Below are positions 46,196 through 58,085 of a stretch of DNA of 64,000 nt, in pieces; within the stretch, counting starts at the first letter, position 1; every line of letters begins with the position of its first letter. The DNA is from Zeugodacus cucurbitae (lineage: Eukaryota; Arthropoda; Insecta; Diptera; Tephritidae), in assembly GCF_028554725.1 (NCBI RefSeq), contig NC_071669.1, positions 55,151,001 through 55,215,000 of the forward strand. The letters run 5' to 3'. A program made the translations under genes and the position numbers. Below the pieces are notes generated by a model, which made no database searches, was not told where the DNA came from, and saw nothing but the letters and a program-made list of their open reading frames with translations.

Positions 46196-47772
46196 ACTTA
46201 GAAATAAAAAAATTAAAATTACCTGAAAATTTACTAGCAACAATTTATAACACAACAAGGTGTCATTGCATATTTCAAAACTCTCAGCAATGCATCACTA
46301 CAATTTAAAACTTTAACGCGTGAACTTGCGAAAATGTTTTCTTCCTTAAGTTTTTCTTTATTTTGTGCACTTTACCCGCCGAATTATTAATTATGTATTT
46401 ACTTTTCTGGCTTTCCTGTATACCTAGCACGCTGTATGGCTGTTAAGTTTAAGCGGTGTGGGGAAAATAAATTGCTAAATAATGCAATCTGTTGGAATTT
46501 AGTGCTTCAGCGCCAAAGTTAATTGCACTTTTTCAGTTTAGCTTTTCATTGCATAATACCAGCTTTGGCTTCCTTTCAATCTGCGCAATTCTAGCTAACT
46601 TGTTGTTGTTTTAATGAACATAACTTAAGTGTCGACCCGTGCAAGAATGAAAACTTAAGTAAAATAGTTGGTGTTGTCGTAGTAGTTTATGGCATAAATG
46701 GAGACAAGGAAGGAATAAAATGAAAATAAAAGAGGACCAGAAAAAGAGAGAGATGCATTAAAAGAGCTTAAGTCGAATTAAGTTAAGGTGTCTATTTTAA
46801 TTTCTGGTAACCTCTTAAGTCAGTTATTCAGTAGCCTGAAGCTGCTAAGCAATTTTTAAAATTTATCAAACCGATTAGCTCAGAAAAAGTAAAAGTAAAA
46901 AATAACTTAATTCCTACCAAATAACTTAAGTCGACTTAAGCTATTTTAACAAAAAATATTTTTTTTATTTTAAATTCATGATTCAGGGAACCACGCATTC
47001 CTAAAAAATACCGTAGAAAAATATAAACACAAACTTTCGAAAGTCAAAATTAAATGCTGCTCATAAAACACCAACAAAATGTCCGCTTCAAAAAAATCAA
47101 CTTTTCTAAATATAGTTTCCCCCGAATACTAAGCACAAAAATACCTCGCACGCGTATTATTAATAGTAACAGTTTTAAGCGCCACTGGCAGCAATAAATC
47201 ATGAAACTTTCTGGCTTCCCGAGAACTTTGCAGCAGCAACATGACTGCCGAATACTCGCTCAACTCGCTACTCGCTGTGCAAAAACCACAAGTTTAACTT
47301 TGCTGAAATCAATTTCCTGTCATGTAGCAATAACCAAAAACTAAAGCTTGGCTGGTGTCGAGGCGAAAACAAAAAAGGCGTTTAAATGGAAATTGTTTAA
47401 GTTACTTCAACTGCAATTAAGCAACAGCGCGGAAGGCGTGAAGTGCGCAGTTTCAATTAAAAGAGAGACGCAACGAAATTCACTTAGAACTTAAAAAAAT
47501 GTTAAAATGTGACGTTTGATTGTGTGCAGCAACAGCCGGTGCTGCTGCGTAATTATTGCCGAAAGTTCAAACAAATTAAATGAGCGGACGTGGCGTATAC
47601 GTGATATAAGCGAGGGGGACAACGAAATGGAGCACGCTTATATCTAATTAAGTACAGCAGTTTGGTAGTTACAAAGTGTGCTTGCAAATGGCATGCAAAT
47701 CGCTGGACAACAGTTTGGATAAAGTGTTTGGGATTTTGTACTTAATGAAGTTGGTAATTTTGCTTGAATTTC
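46196..47772. other. Spacer, nothing recognised
   Basis: AT-rich DNA with many CTTAAGTT-type words between about 46620 and 46940. No exon recognised. Confidence 0.4.
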
Positions 47773-48320
47773 TTTTAATTTTAATTTTAATTTTAATTTT
47801 AATTTTAATTTTAATTTTAATTTTAATTTTAATTTTAATTTTAATTTTAATTTTAATTTTAATTTTAATTTTAATTTTAATTTTAATTTTAATTTTAATT
47901 TTAATTTTAATTTTAATTTTAATTTTAATTTTAATTTTAATTTTAATTTTAATTTTAATTTTAATTTTAATTTTAATTTTAATTTTAATTTTAATTTTAA
48001 TTTTAATTTTAATTTTAATTTTAATTTTAATTTTAATTTTAATTTTAATTTTAATTTTAATTTTAATTTTAATTTTAATTTTAATTTTAATTTTAATTTT
48101 AATTTTAATTTTAATTTTAATTTTAATTTTAATTTTAATTTTAATTTTAATTTTAATTTTAATTTTAATTTTAATTTTAATTTTAATTTTAATTTTAATT
48201 TTAATTTTAATTTTAATTTTAATTTTAATTTTAATTTTAATTTTAATTTTAGTTTTAATTTTAATTTTAATTTTAATTATAATTTTAATTTTAATTTTAA
48301 TTTTTATTTTATTTTATTTT
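47773..48320 (+). repeat. Second (TTTTAA)n array, about 88 units
   Basis: Almost pure TTTTAA for about 530 bp, with single-base variants near 48251 and 48280 and a TTTTA tail to 48320. Same unit and same strand as the array at 9325-10005. The long Leu-Ile frame through it is an artefact. Confidence 0.97.
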
Positions 48321-49272
48321 ACTGGTTCTGGCAACATAAAATTAATTTTTTTTTTTCAACAAAATTTCAACCAAAAAGGTATTCAGACGAGTACACTTGT
48401 ATGTTCAACTACATAACTGTGCACAATCTGTGGCAACAAATGTCGAACTCAACTCATTTTCAGCCATTCCGAGAATCTACGAATTTAATGCCAACAATTT
48501 GTAAGCGAGTCATGTTGGCAGTGGCAAAAAGAGAGTATCAGCGCTGGCATGAAAATCGGGTTTAATTAGTGTCTGTTGGCAACATGTTGCACAAGTGATG
48601 CCACAAAAGGGATAGAACTGTTACAATCTGCATGTTAGTTCGTTGAAGTGAAATGTGATGAGTTAAAATCATGCATACATAATATGAAAATTAGTATTAA
48701 TGTTGGTGTTAGTAAAAATGATGAGCAAGCATACAATTCCCATAGAAAATATTATACTAAAAAGTGTTGCCTACTTTTAGGCAGCGTTTTAATGCTGCGG
48801 TATTTAAGAGTGGCAGCTCTTGATGTTGCTCTCTTTACTATTTAAAGCAAATGCTCATACACTACCTATTCGATCGTTGTTCCCTCTTTATTTCTCACTC
48901 TCTTTCTCGCAGTCAATGTCGCTTGTATTGCAGCGTTCAGCAATTAATAATAATTTGGATATTTTTACACGTGTAAGCGTAACAAAATATTATTGTTTAC
49001 CAAACCGCATATGAGAAACTGACCATTTGACGTGCTGATTAACACAGGTGTTAACGACAGTCAACATACTGCAGTTTTATTTCTTATGAGCGGTATAAAT
49101 GCACAAAAGTCGAAATTTATTTTTATTCAATTTTAATAAAAATATTTATTTTTAACTCAACTTAAACATTTGGGTGTGTGCGATATTTACAAAGAAACTA
49201 TTATTTTGAATTTTATTTACAGATAAAGAAAAACTATAGTTTTCTATAACAAAAATATACTTTAGTGATAGT
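48321..49272. other. Spacer, nothing recognised
   Basis: No recognisable element. Short frames without domains. Confidence 0.4.
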
Positions 49273-50240
49273 GTTGCCACCTTTTGAAAAATAAAATATA
49301 GAAAATTATGTAGATAAGTAAATCACCAGGTTTTTATGTGAGTAAGGGCTGGCGTGAAATAGAATTTGAAGAAATTTATAAAATTGTTATGGTCGCCATA
49401 TAGTTACTTTTTTAATTTTTTTTTCTAACTAATTAATTAGTATTAATTAAAATATCACTAATTAATTGGAATTTGAAGAAAATTTAAATTGAAAGAGGGT
49501 TGCCAACTATAAAGAAAAATTTAACTGTTTGAAAATAATCCTTATATATATAAAGAGGTTTAGAAAAATGTATCAATGAGTACTAATTAAATTTTGGAGT
49601 TGCCATCTATTTAAAATTATTTTTTATCAACTTCACAAACGCAATTTGTATTAACATACAAACTCAATTTATGTACAAATATTCATAAAGTAGAAATTGT
49701 TTGAAGTCAGAGTTGCCACCTGTATAGATGTATAAATTTTTTGTTGTGTTTAAAGGAAACCCATTTGTGGAACATTCGCTGTATATTTTAAGTCAATGCA
49801 ATTTTTAAACACTTTGAGTTATATGTATGTATGTAGAGTTGCCAACTTGCCGAAAATAAATATAATAAATTATTTATTTAAAAAAGTACTAATTTTACAA
49901 CGATAGCTAGATAGAGGAAATGTCAAGAGCAGGGCACCAAGGAAACAGTGGAGCATCGCTTATGCGCTTGTCCTGCGTTAGCGAGACTTCAGGTATTTAA
50001 GATATTGTTAGTCAAATTTGATAGTTACATTTTTTAAATATTTTTCATTGAGTTGCCAATATTAGAAATAAGAAAATACTATATAGCTTATATCTACCAT
50101 ATTAGGGTTGCCATGTTTCATGTCAAACTTCAGTGGAGAAATGTCTGTATTATAAATATTAAACCAATACACGATACAAGACGACGAGTAATGACGAACT
50201 ATTTATTGTTCAAAATTTTAGTAGGGTTGCCACATAATTA
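49273..50240 (+). repeat. Phased GTTGCCACCTG motif cluster 3
   Basis: Eight copies of a GAGTTGCCACCTGT-like core occur at about 49273, 49499, 49598, 49711, 49837, 50051, 50105 and 50224. The intervals of 226, 99, 113 and 126 bp fit a unit near 115 bp. Sequence between cores is AT-rich and poorly conserved. All are in the plus orientation. A 75-bp retrotransposon fragment (49922-49998) interrupts the series. Confidence 0.6.
49922..49998 (+). pseudogene. Fragment of a non-LTR retrotransposon C-terminus
   Basis: Translates as GTKETVEHRLCACPALARLQ, the C-terminal zinc-knuckle segment (ETxEHxLxxCPALxxxR) of LOA/R1-type elements. Only about 25 codons remain. Confidence 0.55.
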
Positions 50241-50377
50241 TTATTGGATTTTAGGAATCAACAAAATAGCAGCATGCTCTGCAATAAGAATAAAGGAATT
50301 AGGTAGTTAGATTCAGAAGAACTAAGGACATAGTGACATTCTAAACCAACTCAGAGTACAAGTCAATAAATCAGACT

Positions 50378-50686
50378 ATATGCTCCCAAAGCTGGATTTC
50401 AATAGTAATAGTTCCAGGTGCGGATACCATCTAGACGAGAATGGAGAACGGGAAGAATAGTGGAGATAGACACCACCTCAGTCTATACCGACGCATCCAA
50501 AATGGACTGCGGAGTAGGCACGGGAGTATTTTTCGATGATCTGGACATTTCTCTCTATATCCGTTTACCAAACTCGGCTAGCATCTTCCAAGCGGAAGTA
50601 CTAAGCATAGAGAAGCCCTGCGAAACTCTATTGAACCCGAACTATAACAGGGCAGCACTCCTACCTACCTACCTACCTACCATAAT
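50378..50686 (+). pseudogene. Internally deleted LOA/I-type fragment with (CTAC)n tail
   Basis: The frame contains VEIDTTSVYTDASKMDCGVG and SASIFQAEVLSIEK, the first part of an RNase H domain. Within about 25 codons it runs straight into CTACCTACCTACCTACC (50659-50682), the same type of tail that ends the copy at 38146. The rest of RNase H and the C-terminus is missing. Confidence 0.65.
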
Positions 50687-52199
50687 CAATATGTCATTAA
50701 TCGAGGTTTTAGAGCTCGATCAATTAAAAAAATTTATATAAGCCATACACATATACATTTTTCACTTTAAATGTATTTTCATCTATTCCAAATCGAGGCT
50801 CAAGTACTGTCTGAAATCTTTCAGAGTATTTCGAAAAAATATTAATAAAGAAAATGTCATATTTTTATTAGCTCAGCCGTCCACCAACTTAAAAAAAATA
50901 TTAAAAAACTTTGAAGTTCTTAATAATATGCAAATCAACCTCAATTATAATATTCCAACTAAAAAACACCCAAAAAACTAGCCATAAAATCAACCATTAA
51001 AACCACTTCACAGCAATCATAAATTCAATGCATTCGGTTTACTTAACAATAATAATCACCTCGTAAAGCGAAGCTAACCAAACAATTCCGAGCATTAAAT
51101 TTTGACAGACATCAAATTTTATTTGCACACTTAAATCACAGTAAAATATGAAATGAAAATAATTTTTATAGAACTCAAGTTTATAGCACCTGCAAGCCAA
51201 TAAGCTGACTGTCAACACATACATAGAAGTAGATAACTCTCTCACGAAGACATATGAACATATGTGCAACACACTTGGTGATGGCGAATGCATAAAAGTA
51301 GTTAAGTGCTGTGGCAAAGGGGCGGAAAAAAGCAGGCAAGAACTACCATTGTGCACTTAAGTGCATTTCAGTGGCAGCAGGGCAGTGAGGACAGTCAGGC
51401 GGACGGGCAGGCGGGCAGTGAGGCAGCAGACGTGTCGGATGCAGTGAGTTTACAAATTTGTTTATTGAGTTGTCTTCGAATGGCATTTCAATTTCTTATT
51501 GCCGCCAGGAGAGTGCTCAAGACCACAGCAGAGAGTTGGCGAACTACGAGTACTTCAACGAGTTGGCGAGTGAACGAGTGGAGCGGAAATGTGCAGCGGA
51601 ATGGCGTCGAATGGGCGGCGGAAACTGCCTGAAACTGAATGGCCATTAAAATGTGAAAATGTGTGTGTTCACGAACTGATAACGATGTTGCGGAAAATGT
51701 GCGAAATATAACAACAAACACACATAGTAAGCACAGTTATCTTATATGTGTATACATATAAAAAAAACCGAATTTACTGTTGTATAATGGATGGCTCTTG
51801 GCTGCGCTTTAAATGTGGCAAGTACACAAAAATAATATTGTGGAGACGCACATACTCTTACAAGTAAATAATGTTTACGTTTTTGTAGGTTAGTTAAATG
51901 CACATGTGGGCCAAAGCAAATGCAACTGAAAGCATATTTTGTATGTAATACATATAACACTATACTATACTATGTATGTAAATATATAGAGCTTTCTGCA
52001 AACTAACATTTTATTTTTATTTATTTAAGTGCTTTGAAGAGGTATTTGGGTTGTTTGTTGTGTGACCACTAATAGTCATACAGAAATATACTAAAACTTT
52101 TGTTGGGTAAAGGTTGCAAGATAGATTCAGAAAAATATACATAAATATGAAATAGAGTTTATTTTATGAAAATACTGGAATATTTAGAATATTAGAATA
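50687..52199. other. Spacer with a GC-richer patch
   Basis: At about 51360-51640 the composition becomes clearly GC-richer (runs of GGGCAGG, GAGTGG and GCGGAA), with two overlapping plus frames (51306-51632 and 51458-51649). No domain is recognised and no splice pattern is convincing. Confidence 0.35.
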
Positions 52200-52735
52200 T
52201 ACCAGTTCACTGTAAGAGCGACTATCATTACACATTTACTATATGAGACCTGGGGTAATTCCTGAACCGAATTCTCGGTTATCACCATCTAAGACTATAC
52301 GCTCACTTTATTTTCATTCGAATCTCTAATCTAATTCTAAGATATCTCACATATTAAGCGATATATACGATATATATAAATTCCATCGAATGTTTGACAA
52401 TTCTAATATTAGACATATGAGAGTTAGGGGAAGTAATTACCCGATTTTACCCATTTTTCGCAGATTACCTTATATGGAATTGTTATAAGGAAAATAATTC
52501 CTTTAACTTTCTATAGAACATTTAAAGATATTCTGTTTAAAAAACTAGCCACAGACTCTGAGGTCCTTATGTTCGATATCTGAGGCCTTGATAATTTATA
52601 GTCTGATTCGAGGTTGTCTAGATGACCTTCACTTCCAGTTCTGTATTTGTATAAAGTTTTATTTTAATATCCAGTATATATTTCGTAACAAATTCGGTTG
52701 AAAATCGTCTAGATTCGTCAAACGTGTCATAATAA
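52200..52735 (+). repeat. Family A fragment, copy 7
   Basis: Contains 'gacctggggtaattcctgaaccga' (52247-52270), 'taatattagacatatgagag' and 'gtccttatgttcgatatctg' in family order. Both ends are missing. Confidence 0.6.
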
Positions 52736-52894
52736 GATGACCTGTCTGGACAAATCGCCTTTAAACTTTAAATATTGGTGAATATACTGAAGTGTTTTAT
52801 TTTAGTTTCTTCATATACATTATGGCATAAAAGATTTTATTTCGCAGACTTTATACTTTCTTTTACTGAAGAGATATATGTAGATCAACATATA

Positions 52895-53817
52895 AGGTAA
52901 GATGGGCACATTTGGCCTTGTCTATTTTTCTGTGAAAAAGGTTTAATAGTGAACAGAACCTCACATCAAATAGCGAAATGTCGTGTAGTCACAAAACCTG
53001 CTGAAGTCATGCTTTTCATTTTCAACATGATTTTCTTGGAACAAATCCTGGCATAAAAATAACAATATTTAATTATTTTCCAGTTGGCATTTTCTTCCCG
53101 CAATATTTTAAAGAGCTTTGAATCTACTGGTATCTACCCGCACAACACACATATTTTTGCAGACGAAGACTTCTTATTGGATATACCAACAGAAAATTAT
53201 CTTTTTTCGGAGGATCAATACGATCAGGATGTCACTGACACACCACCAACCGCATCAGTAAGTGAGCAAGACGCAAACAGACTTAAGAATTTCGCTCCAG
53301 ATGTTTGGAGACCAACATCCCGTTTGTGTCCAAGTGAAGCATCAAACAGAGTTAGAACTTCACGAATACCGACAAATTCAGCAGAAAAATCACCACAAAT
53401 AACAAAAGTTACGAAAAAAGAAAAACTTCGTCCACGACATCTGTTCCAAAATAAAAATTTCAGGAAAAAAATATCTGAATTTATAGATTGATCATCACCA
53501 TCTGACGACAGTATTGCTAATGAAGAGAGACATTAAGATACTCATTTAACAAATTTAAAATTAACTGACGACATAGAGTTACAAGTCGGTGAAAGTCTTT
53601 CTAGTCAACGTTAATTATCTCAGAAGACAATCTCCAACTAGCGGGGTGTTTGTAAAACCCGAAGGCGAAGATATCTAAGGAATGAAATCAACTTGAAGCT
53701 TCCGGATACCAACAATCCTGCAAAAACAAAGTAATGTATTGTCTTAAAAAAATACATAAATTTCTCTAATAAAATCGGACTTTAAAAATTAAGTGTCAAA
53801 TGTATCCCGCCTTACCC
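52895..53817 (+). mobile_element. Internally deleted pogo-like element
   Basis: Ends AGGTAAGATGGGCACATTTG and, reversed from the right, GGGTAAGGCGGGATACATTT form imperfect inverted repeats. TA flanks both sides (52893-52894 and 53818-53819), as for pogo/Tc1 insertions. The only coding trace (53084-53491) has RNILKSFESTGIYPHNTHIF then ADEDFLLDIPTENY, the C-terminal segment of pogo/Tigger/jerky transposases (pattern GFxxTGIxPFNxxxFxxxDF). The DNA-binding domain and catalytic triad are missing. Confidence 0.78.
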
Positions 53818-55849
53818 TACATTCTCAAGTTGGCCATTTTCGATTGAAGTAAAAAAAAAATCATACTTGAGATATAGAAATGAAACTTGGAATAGGATTA
53901 TCAGCTATCCCAAAATAAATTTAACTAAGCATAGGTAATTGCTATTTTTTGTTGATAGGTGGCAATGAAGCAGAGTTCGCATCATGAAATAATTCAACAA
54001 AAAAATAACAAATGTGTTCTGAATAATTTAAAAGGACGGTGAAAATTTTTTCCAAGCCTTCATATATAAAAGAAAAATGTTTTAGATTAGAGTTGCTACC
54101 TGTCCACCCAATGATACTGAGCTGATTCCTACAAAAATGTGAGGTGATTTCAAACGACACTCGATAAATTTTCATAATTCATGCCACAAACAAATAAAAT
54201 TAAATTAAAGTTCGAACTGTCTAAATAATTTTACTTTTATTTTGAATCTATGCTCATTCTGATTTTATATTTGGATTTCATGAAATTGTCAAATTTTTAA
54301 TAAGCAAACATAAAAAAATATATCCACTGTTATTTCATTGTCAACATAACCAAACTGAACTTGTTAAAGTTTCGCTAGAAATTTAGATTTCCAAAATTAA
54401 TGATAATTTTCAACTTATTTACGCATGAAAACAAAATCGACAAGGGTTATAATACATACAAGAACAACAACTATGTAAATAAGTACGCTTATAACTGTAT
54501 ATAAATAAATAATTTCACAGTTAGTTACTGCCGCAAATATATATATTTATAGCGCCACAGAAACCCCAAAGCTATAATAAAAAGCTTAATTTCATAAACC
54601 GAAATAACTGCATTTATGTCTATTTTAAGGGAAACGCAAATAATATTCGCAAAAAGTTTTTTATTTGCTCACGAATTTGCTTTGGGTAACTGTAATTTCG
54701 ATGTGGGATATGGCAAGCGCTGTATGTTTGTACTTAGATACAAACACAAAACGTCCAGCGCTTTATTAAATTCAAATCAGTTGGCATTCAAATCCGTTCG
54801 ACACCCACTGGCAGCTACTTTTCGGTTAAATAAATATTTAACCAACAGCACCCGGAGGCAGAGCCAGGGCTTAATGCCACTCGTGCCGGAATTGTAACCG
54901 AATGATTTGAGTAAGAGATGTAGGTGAAATGTAGCCAAATCAAATGCAAACAAAATGAAAAGGGAATAAAAATACAACAAAATATTAACAACAATAACAG
55001 CAAAAGCAAAAACAAAAACAAACAAGATATTGCCTTAAAATTCGATTTGATTGCAATGCTAAGGGCACACTCCGGCGCGTCAGTAAATACTGAAAATCAT
55101 TCAAGCTACAACATATAGACATACATATGTACATACATATACATATATACATATACACATGTATGGCCATATCCATTCGAGTACTAAAATAACATTTCGT
55201 ACTTAAAGGTAAACAAGCACAATTTTAGAGCGCCGATAAACCCTCAAACATTATTACATATTAGTCTGTGGACCGACAGAGACTTCGAACATTATATTTG
55301 GCAAATTTTACGGTTACATTTCATTATATATATGTATATAGTATTGAATGTATATTTGTTTGTATTTTTGGCATGCAAAATAAAATTTGTGCCCGAAAAC
55401 CCAGAAAGTTTGTTATCCCTTCATTTCGCCTTTAATATTCATTATTGCCTTTCGAGTGAAAATGTTTCGGTCATGAGTGTTATGGCACTGTGCTGCATGC
55501 TACTCGTATACTACCGTTAGTGATTGCCATTTCTAAAAATACCAATAACATATAACGGTAACGGTAACAACGAAAGCGGCAACGAAATTGTAGGTTCAAT
55601 AACTAATTACCATAATTAAAAGAAATGTGGCCGGAACGAAATGTGGCAGCAGTGGCAATAGAAATTCTGTAATGTAGCTGCGAAGGCTTTATGTTGTTTT
55701 GCAGCTGTTGCTGTTGCTGCTGACACTGTGGTCATAGGTGGTGCTAAAATACAATGCTGTTGAGTAGTAGGGTGGTTCTAATTTTAGATGGAATTTTTTG
55801 TAAAAATTTTCAGAAATTATTTAAATAATCGCAAGTTTAACAGAAACTA
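53818..55849. other. Spacer, nothing recognised
   Basis: AT-rich DNA with ACATATACAT-type runs near 55110-55165 and one GTTGCTACCTGTCC motif at 54091. The 93-codon frame at 54616-54897 has no recognisable domain. Confidence 0.4.
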
Positions 55850-56230
55850 TAGTTGCCACCTGTTTGAAAATTTTAATGAAATAAATTTAATAAGATAATT
55901 AAGTCCAACAAAATAAGTATCAAACAAAAGTGAAAAAGCAACAAATAAAAATAAAAATTTCGAGAATGGTTGCCACCTGTTTAAATTTTTAAATTAATTA
56001 AAACATACCAAAAAAAAACATTAAACGGCACATTAAAACTACATTCAAACTAAATAATTTGAGATGATTTAAGAAATATTTTAGAAGAGGGTTGCCACCT
56101 GATTAATTTTTTTCTTAAACAAATTTCAAATAAAATGGCAATAAATTTGACAATCAAACTAAATAATTTAAAAAAGGCTTTTATTAAAAAAAAAAATAAA
56201 AATTATTTAAAAAAGAGTTGCCATCTACAT
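55850..56230 (+). repeat. Phased GTTGCCACCTGTTT motif cluster 4
   Basis: AGTTGCCACCTGTTTGAAAA (55851), GGTTGCCACCTGTTTAAA (55969), GGGTTGCCACCTGATTAA (56089) and GAGTTGCCATCTACATAA (56216) are spaced 118, 120 and 127 bp. The DNA between them repeats loosely (CAAACTAAATAATTT near 56047 and 56155). This is the clearest of the clusters and the best guide to the unit. Confidence 0.68.
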
Positions 56231-56454
56231 AATATTTTTTTGTACTTAACTAAATTGAACAAATGAATATATTAGCTTTTTTCACACAGCCAAATTAACT
56301 GATCAATAAATATTTTGATTGACTATGTATAAAGCGCTACAAAGCTCGTAGCTGGCAATACTATACATCTTTGAAAGGTCTTGACATAACCTACAAAACG
56401 ACGCTATGCATGATTTGTTTGGTTATTGCGTTCAACAGTTATAGACGCGAAAAC

Positions 56455-57250
56455 ATGGAGTTCACTAGCACCGAAATTTGCGCTATTTTAAAGTTTTCCT
56501 TCGTTAAAGGGAAATCCGCTAGAGCAACATTCCGTAAGATTAATGGTGTTTTGCAAGATGGTACTCTCTCACTACGAACTGCGGAGGAATGGTTTCGACG
56601 ATTCAGAGCGGGTGAAAACGACACCATGGATAAGCCAGCCGGTGTAAGACCTGTGACGACGAATACCGATCAAATCCTGGAAAACAGAGTGGAGTTAGAC
56701 CGGCATGTGGCATCTTGTGACATCGCCCAGGAGATGGGAGTTAGTCACCAAACCATCTGCAGAAGGCTAGATACACAAAAAAGCTTGATGTTTGGGTGCC
56801 GAATAATTTGACGTGATAAAACCTTTTGGACCGAACGCCTGCGATATGCTGCTGAAACGGAACGAAATCGATCAATTTTTGAAGCGGATGGTGACTGGCG
56901 ACGAAAACTGGATCACACACGACAATATCAAGTGAACACAGTCGTAGTCGAAGGCCACAAACAGTAGCCAATCCAGGATTGACGGCCAGGAAGGTTTTGC
57001 TGTATGTTAATCATCCACTATGAGCTGCTCCTATATGGCCAGACGCTTAATTATACCATCTACTGCAAACAACTGGACCGGTTGAAGCAGGCGATCGACC
57101 AGAAGCGTCCAGAATTGGCCAACAGGAAGGGTGTAATGTTCCACCACGACAACGCCAGACCACACACTTCTTTGATAACTCGTCAGAAGCTAAGGGAGCT
57201 CGGATGGGAGGTTTTATCGCATCCACCATATAGCCCGGACAAAGCGGATG
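56455..57250 (+). pseudogene. Degenerate mariner transposase
   Basis: Begins MEFTSTEICAILKFSFVKGK with a helix-turn-helix region (RTAEEWFRRFRAGENDTMDK) and the second HTH (DIAQEMGVSHQTICRRL). After a stop at 56809-56811 it changes frame: FLKRMVTGDENWITHDN carries the first catalytic Asp, and YELLLYGQTLN and MFHHDNARPHTS carry the second. It breaks off in PPYSPD, before the third catalytic Asp. Several frameshifts. It runs directly into a family A repeat at about 57250. A typical mariner transposase has about 345 residues. This one is dead. Confidence 0.85.
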
Positions 57251-57261
57251 AGCAAAATTGA

Positions 57262-58085
57262 ACCACTGCTACGCCCACAAAATGGCGAAAACCGAAACCA
57301 TTTGGTATGAAGGATCGCACTATGAAGGGGCATATTTGGATGTAATTTTTTTTGGGGAAGTGGGCGTGGCCCCGCCCCCTACTAAGTTTTTTGTACATAT
57401 CTCGCAAACGAGTAGAGCTATACAAACCAAACTTTCTGCAGTCGTTTTTTTTAGCCACTTCCTAATACAGTCCAAAAATTAAAGAAATCGGATAATAGCC
57501 ACGCCCACCTCCCATACAAAGGTTAGGTTGAAAATTACTAAAAGTGCGTTAACTCACTAACGAAAAACGTCAGAAACACTAAATTTCACATAAGAAATGG
57601 CAGATGAAAGCTGCACTCAGATTTTTTTTTTTTAATGGAAAATGGGCGTGGCGTCGCCCACTTATGGGTCAAAAACCATATCTCAGGAACTACTCGACCG
57701 ATTTCAATGAAACTTGGTTTGTAATAGTTTCCTTACATCCCAATGATATATTGTGAAAATAGACCAAATCGCTTCACAACCACGCCTACTTCCTATATAC
57801 CAGAACTTTAAAGACAATCTGAATCGTTTACTTTACAATATATAAAGAAAGTACTAGTGAAGATATCGGTGCAGCACTTTGCACAAATACTATGTTAATA
57901 GTGTGGCAGCCCCATTATAAAAATCACCGAAATCGGACCATAGGTTTTTAAGGCCCCATATATCGAACACGAGGACCTCGGTACTTCAAACCTAATATTA
58001 TGATTTCCAACTTTCAATGGACTTTAACAATATATATGACGAATATGTGGGTCAAATTGCGTATTATATAATAGAAATAAAGTTA
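57262..58085 (-). repeat. Family A dispersed repeat, copy 8 (minus)
   Basis: Carries 'catatctcaggaactactcgaccg' (57679-57702), 'aatcgcttcacaaccacgcctac' and 'ggccccatatatcgaac' in reverse family order, and fades near 58085. Its 57280-57350 start is close to 11693-11810 of copy 3, so both have the same extended end. Confidence 0.75.

Noticed and set aside
47676..48416. 246-codon Leu-Ile repeat frame
   Set aside because: Same cause as above. The hexamer array at 47773-48320 fills it.
51306..51649. Plus-strand frames in a GC-rich patch
   Set aside because: Two mutually overlapping frames are both open simply because GC-rich DNA has few stops. No domain or splice evidence.
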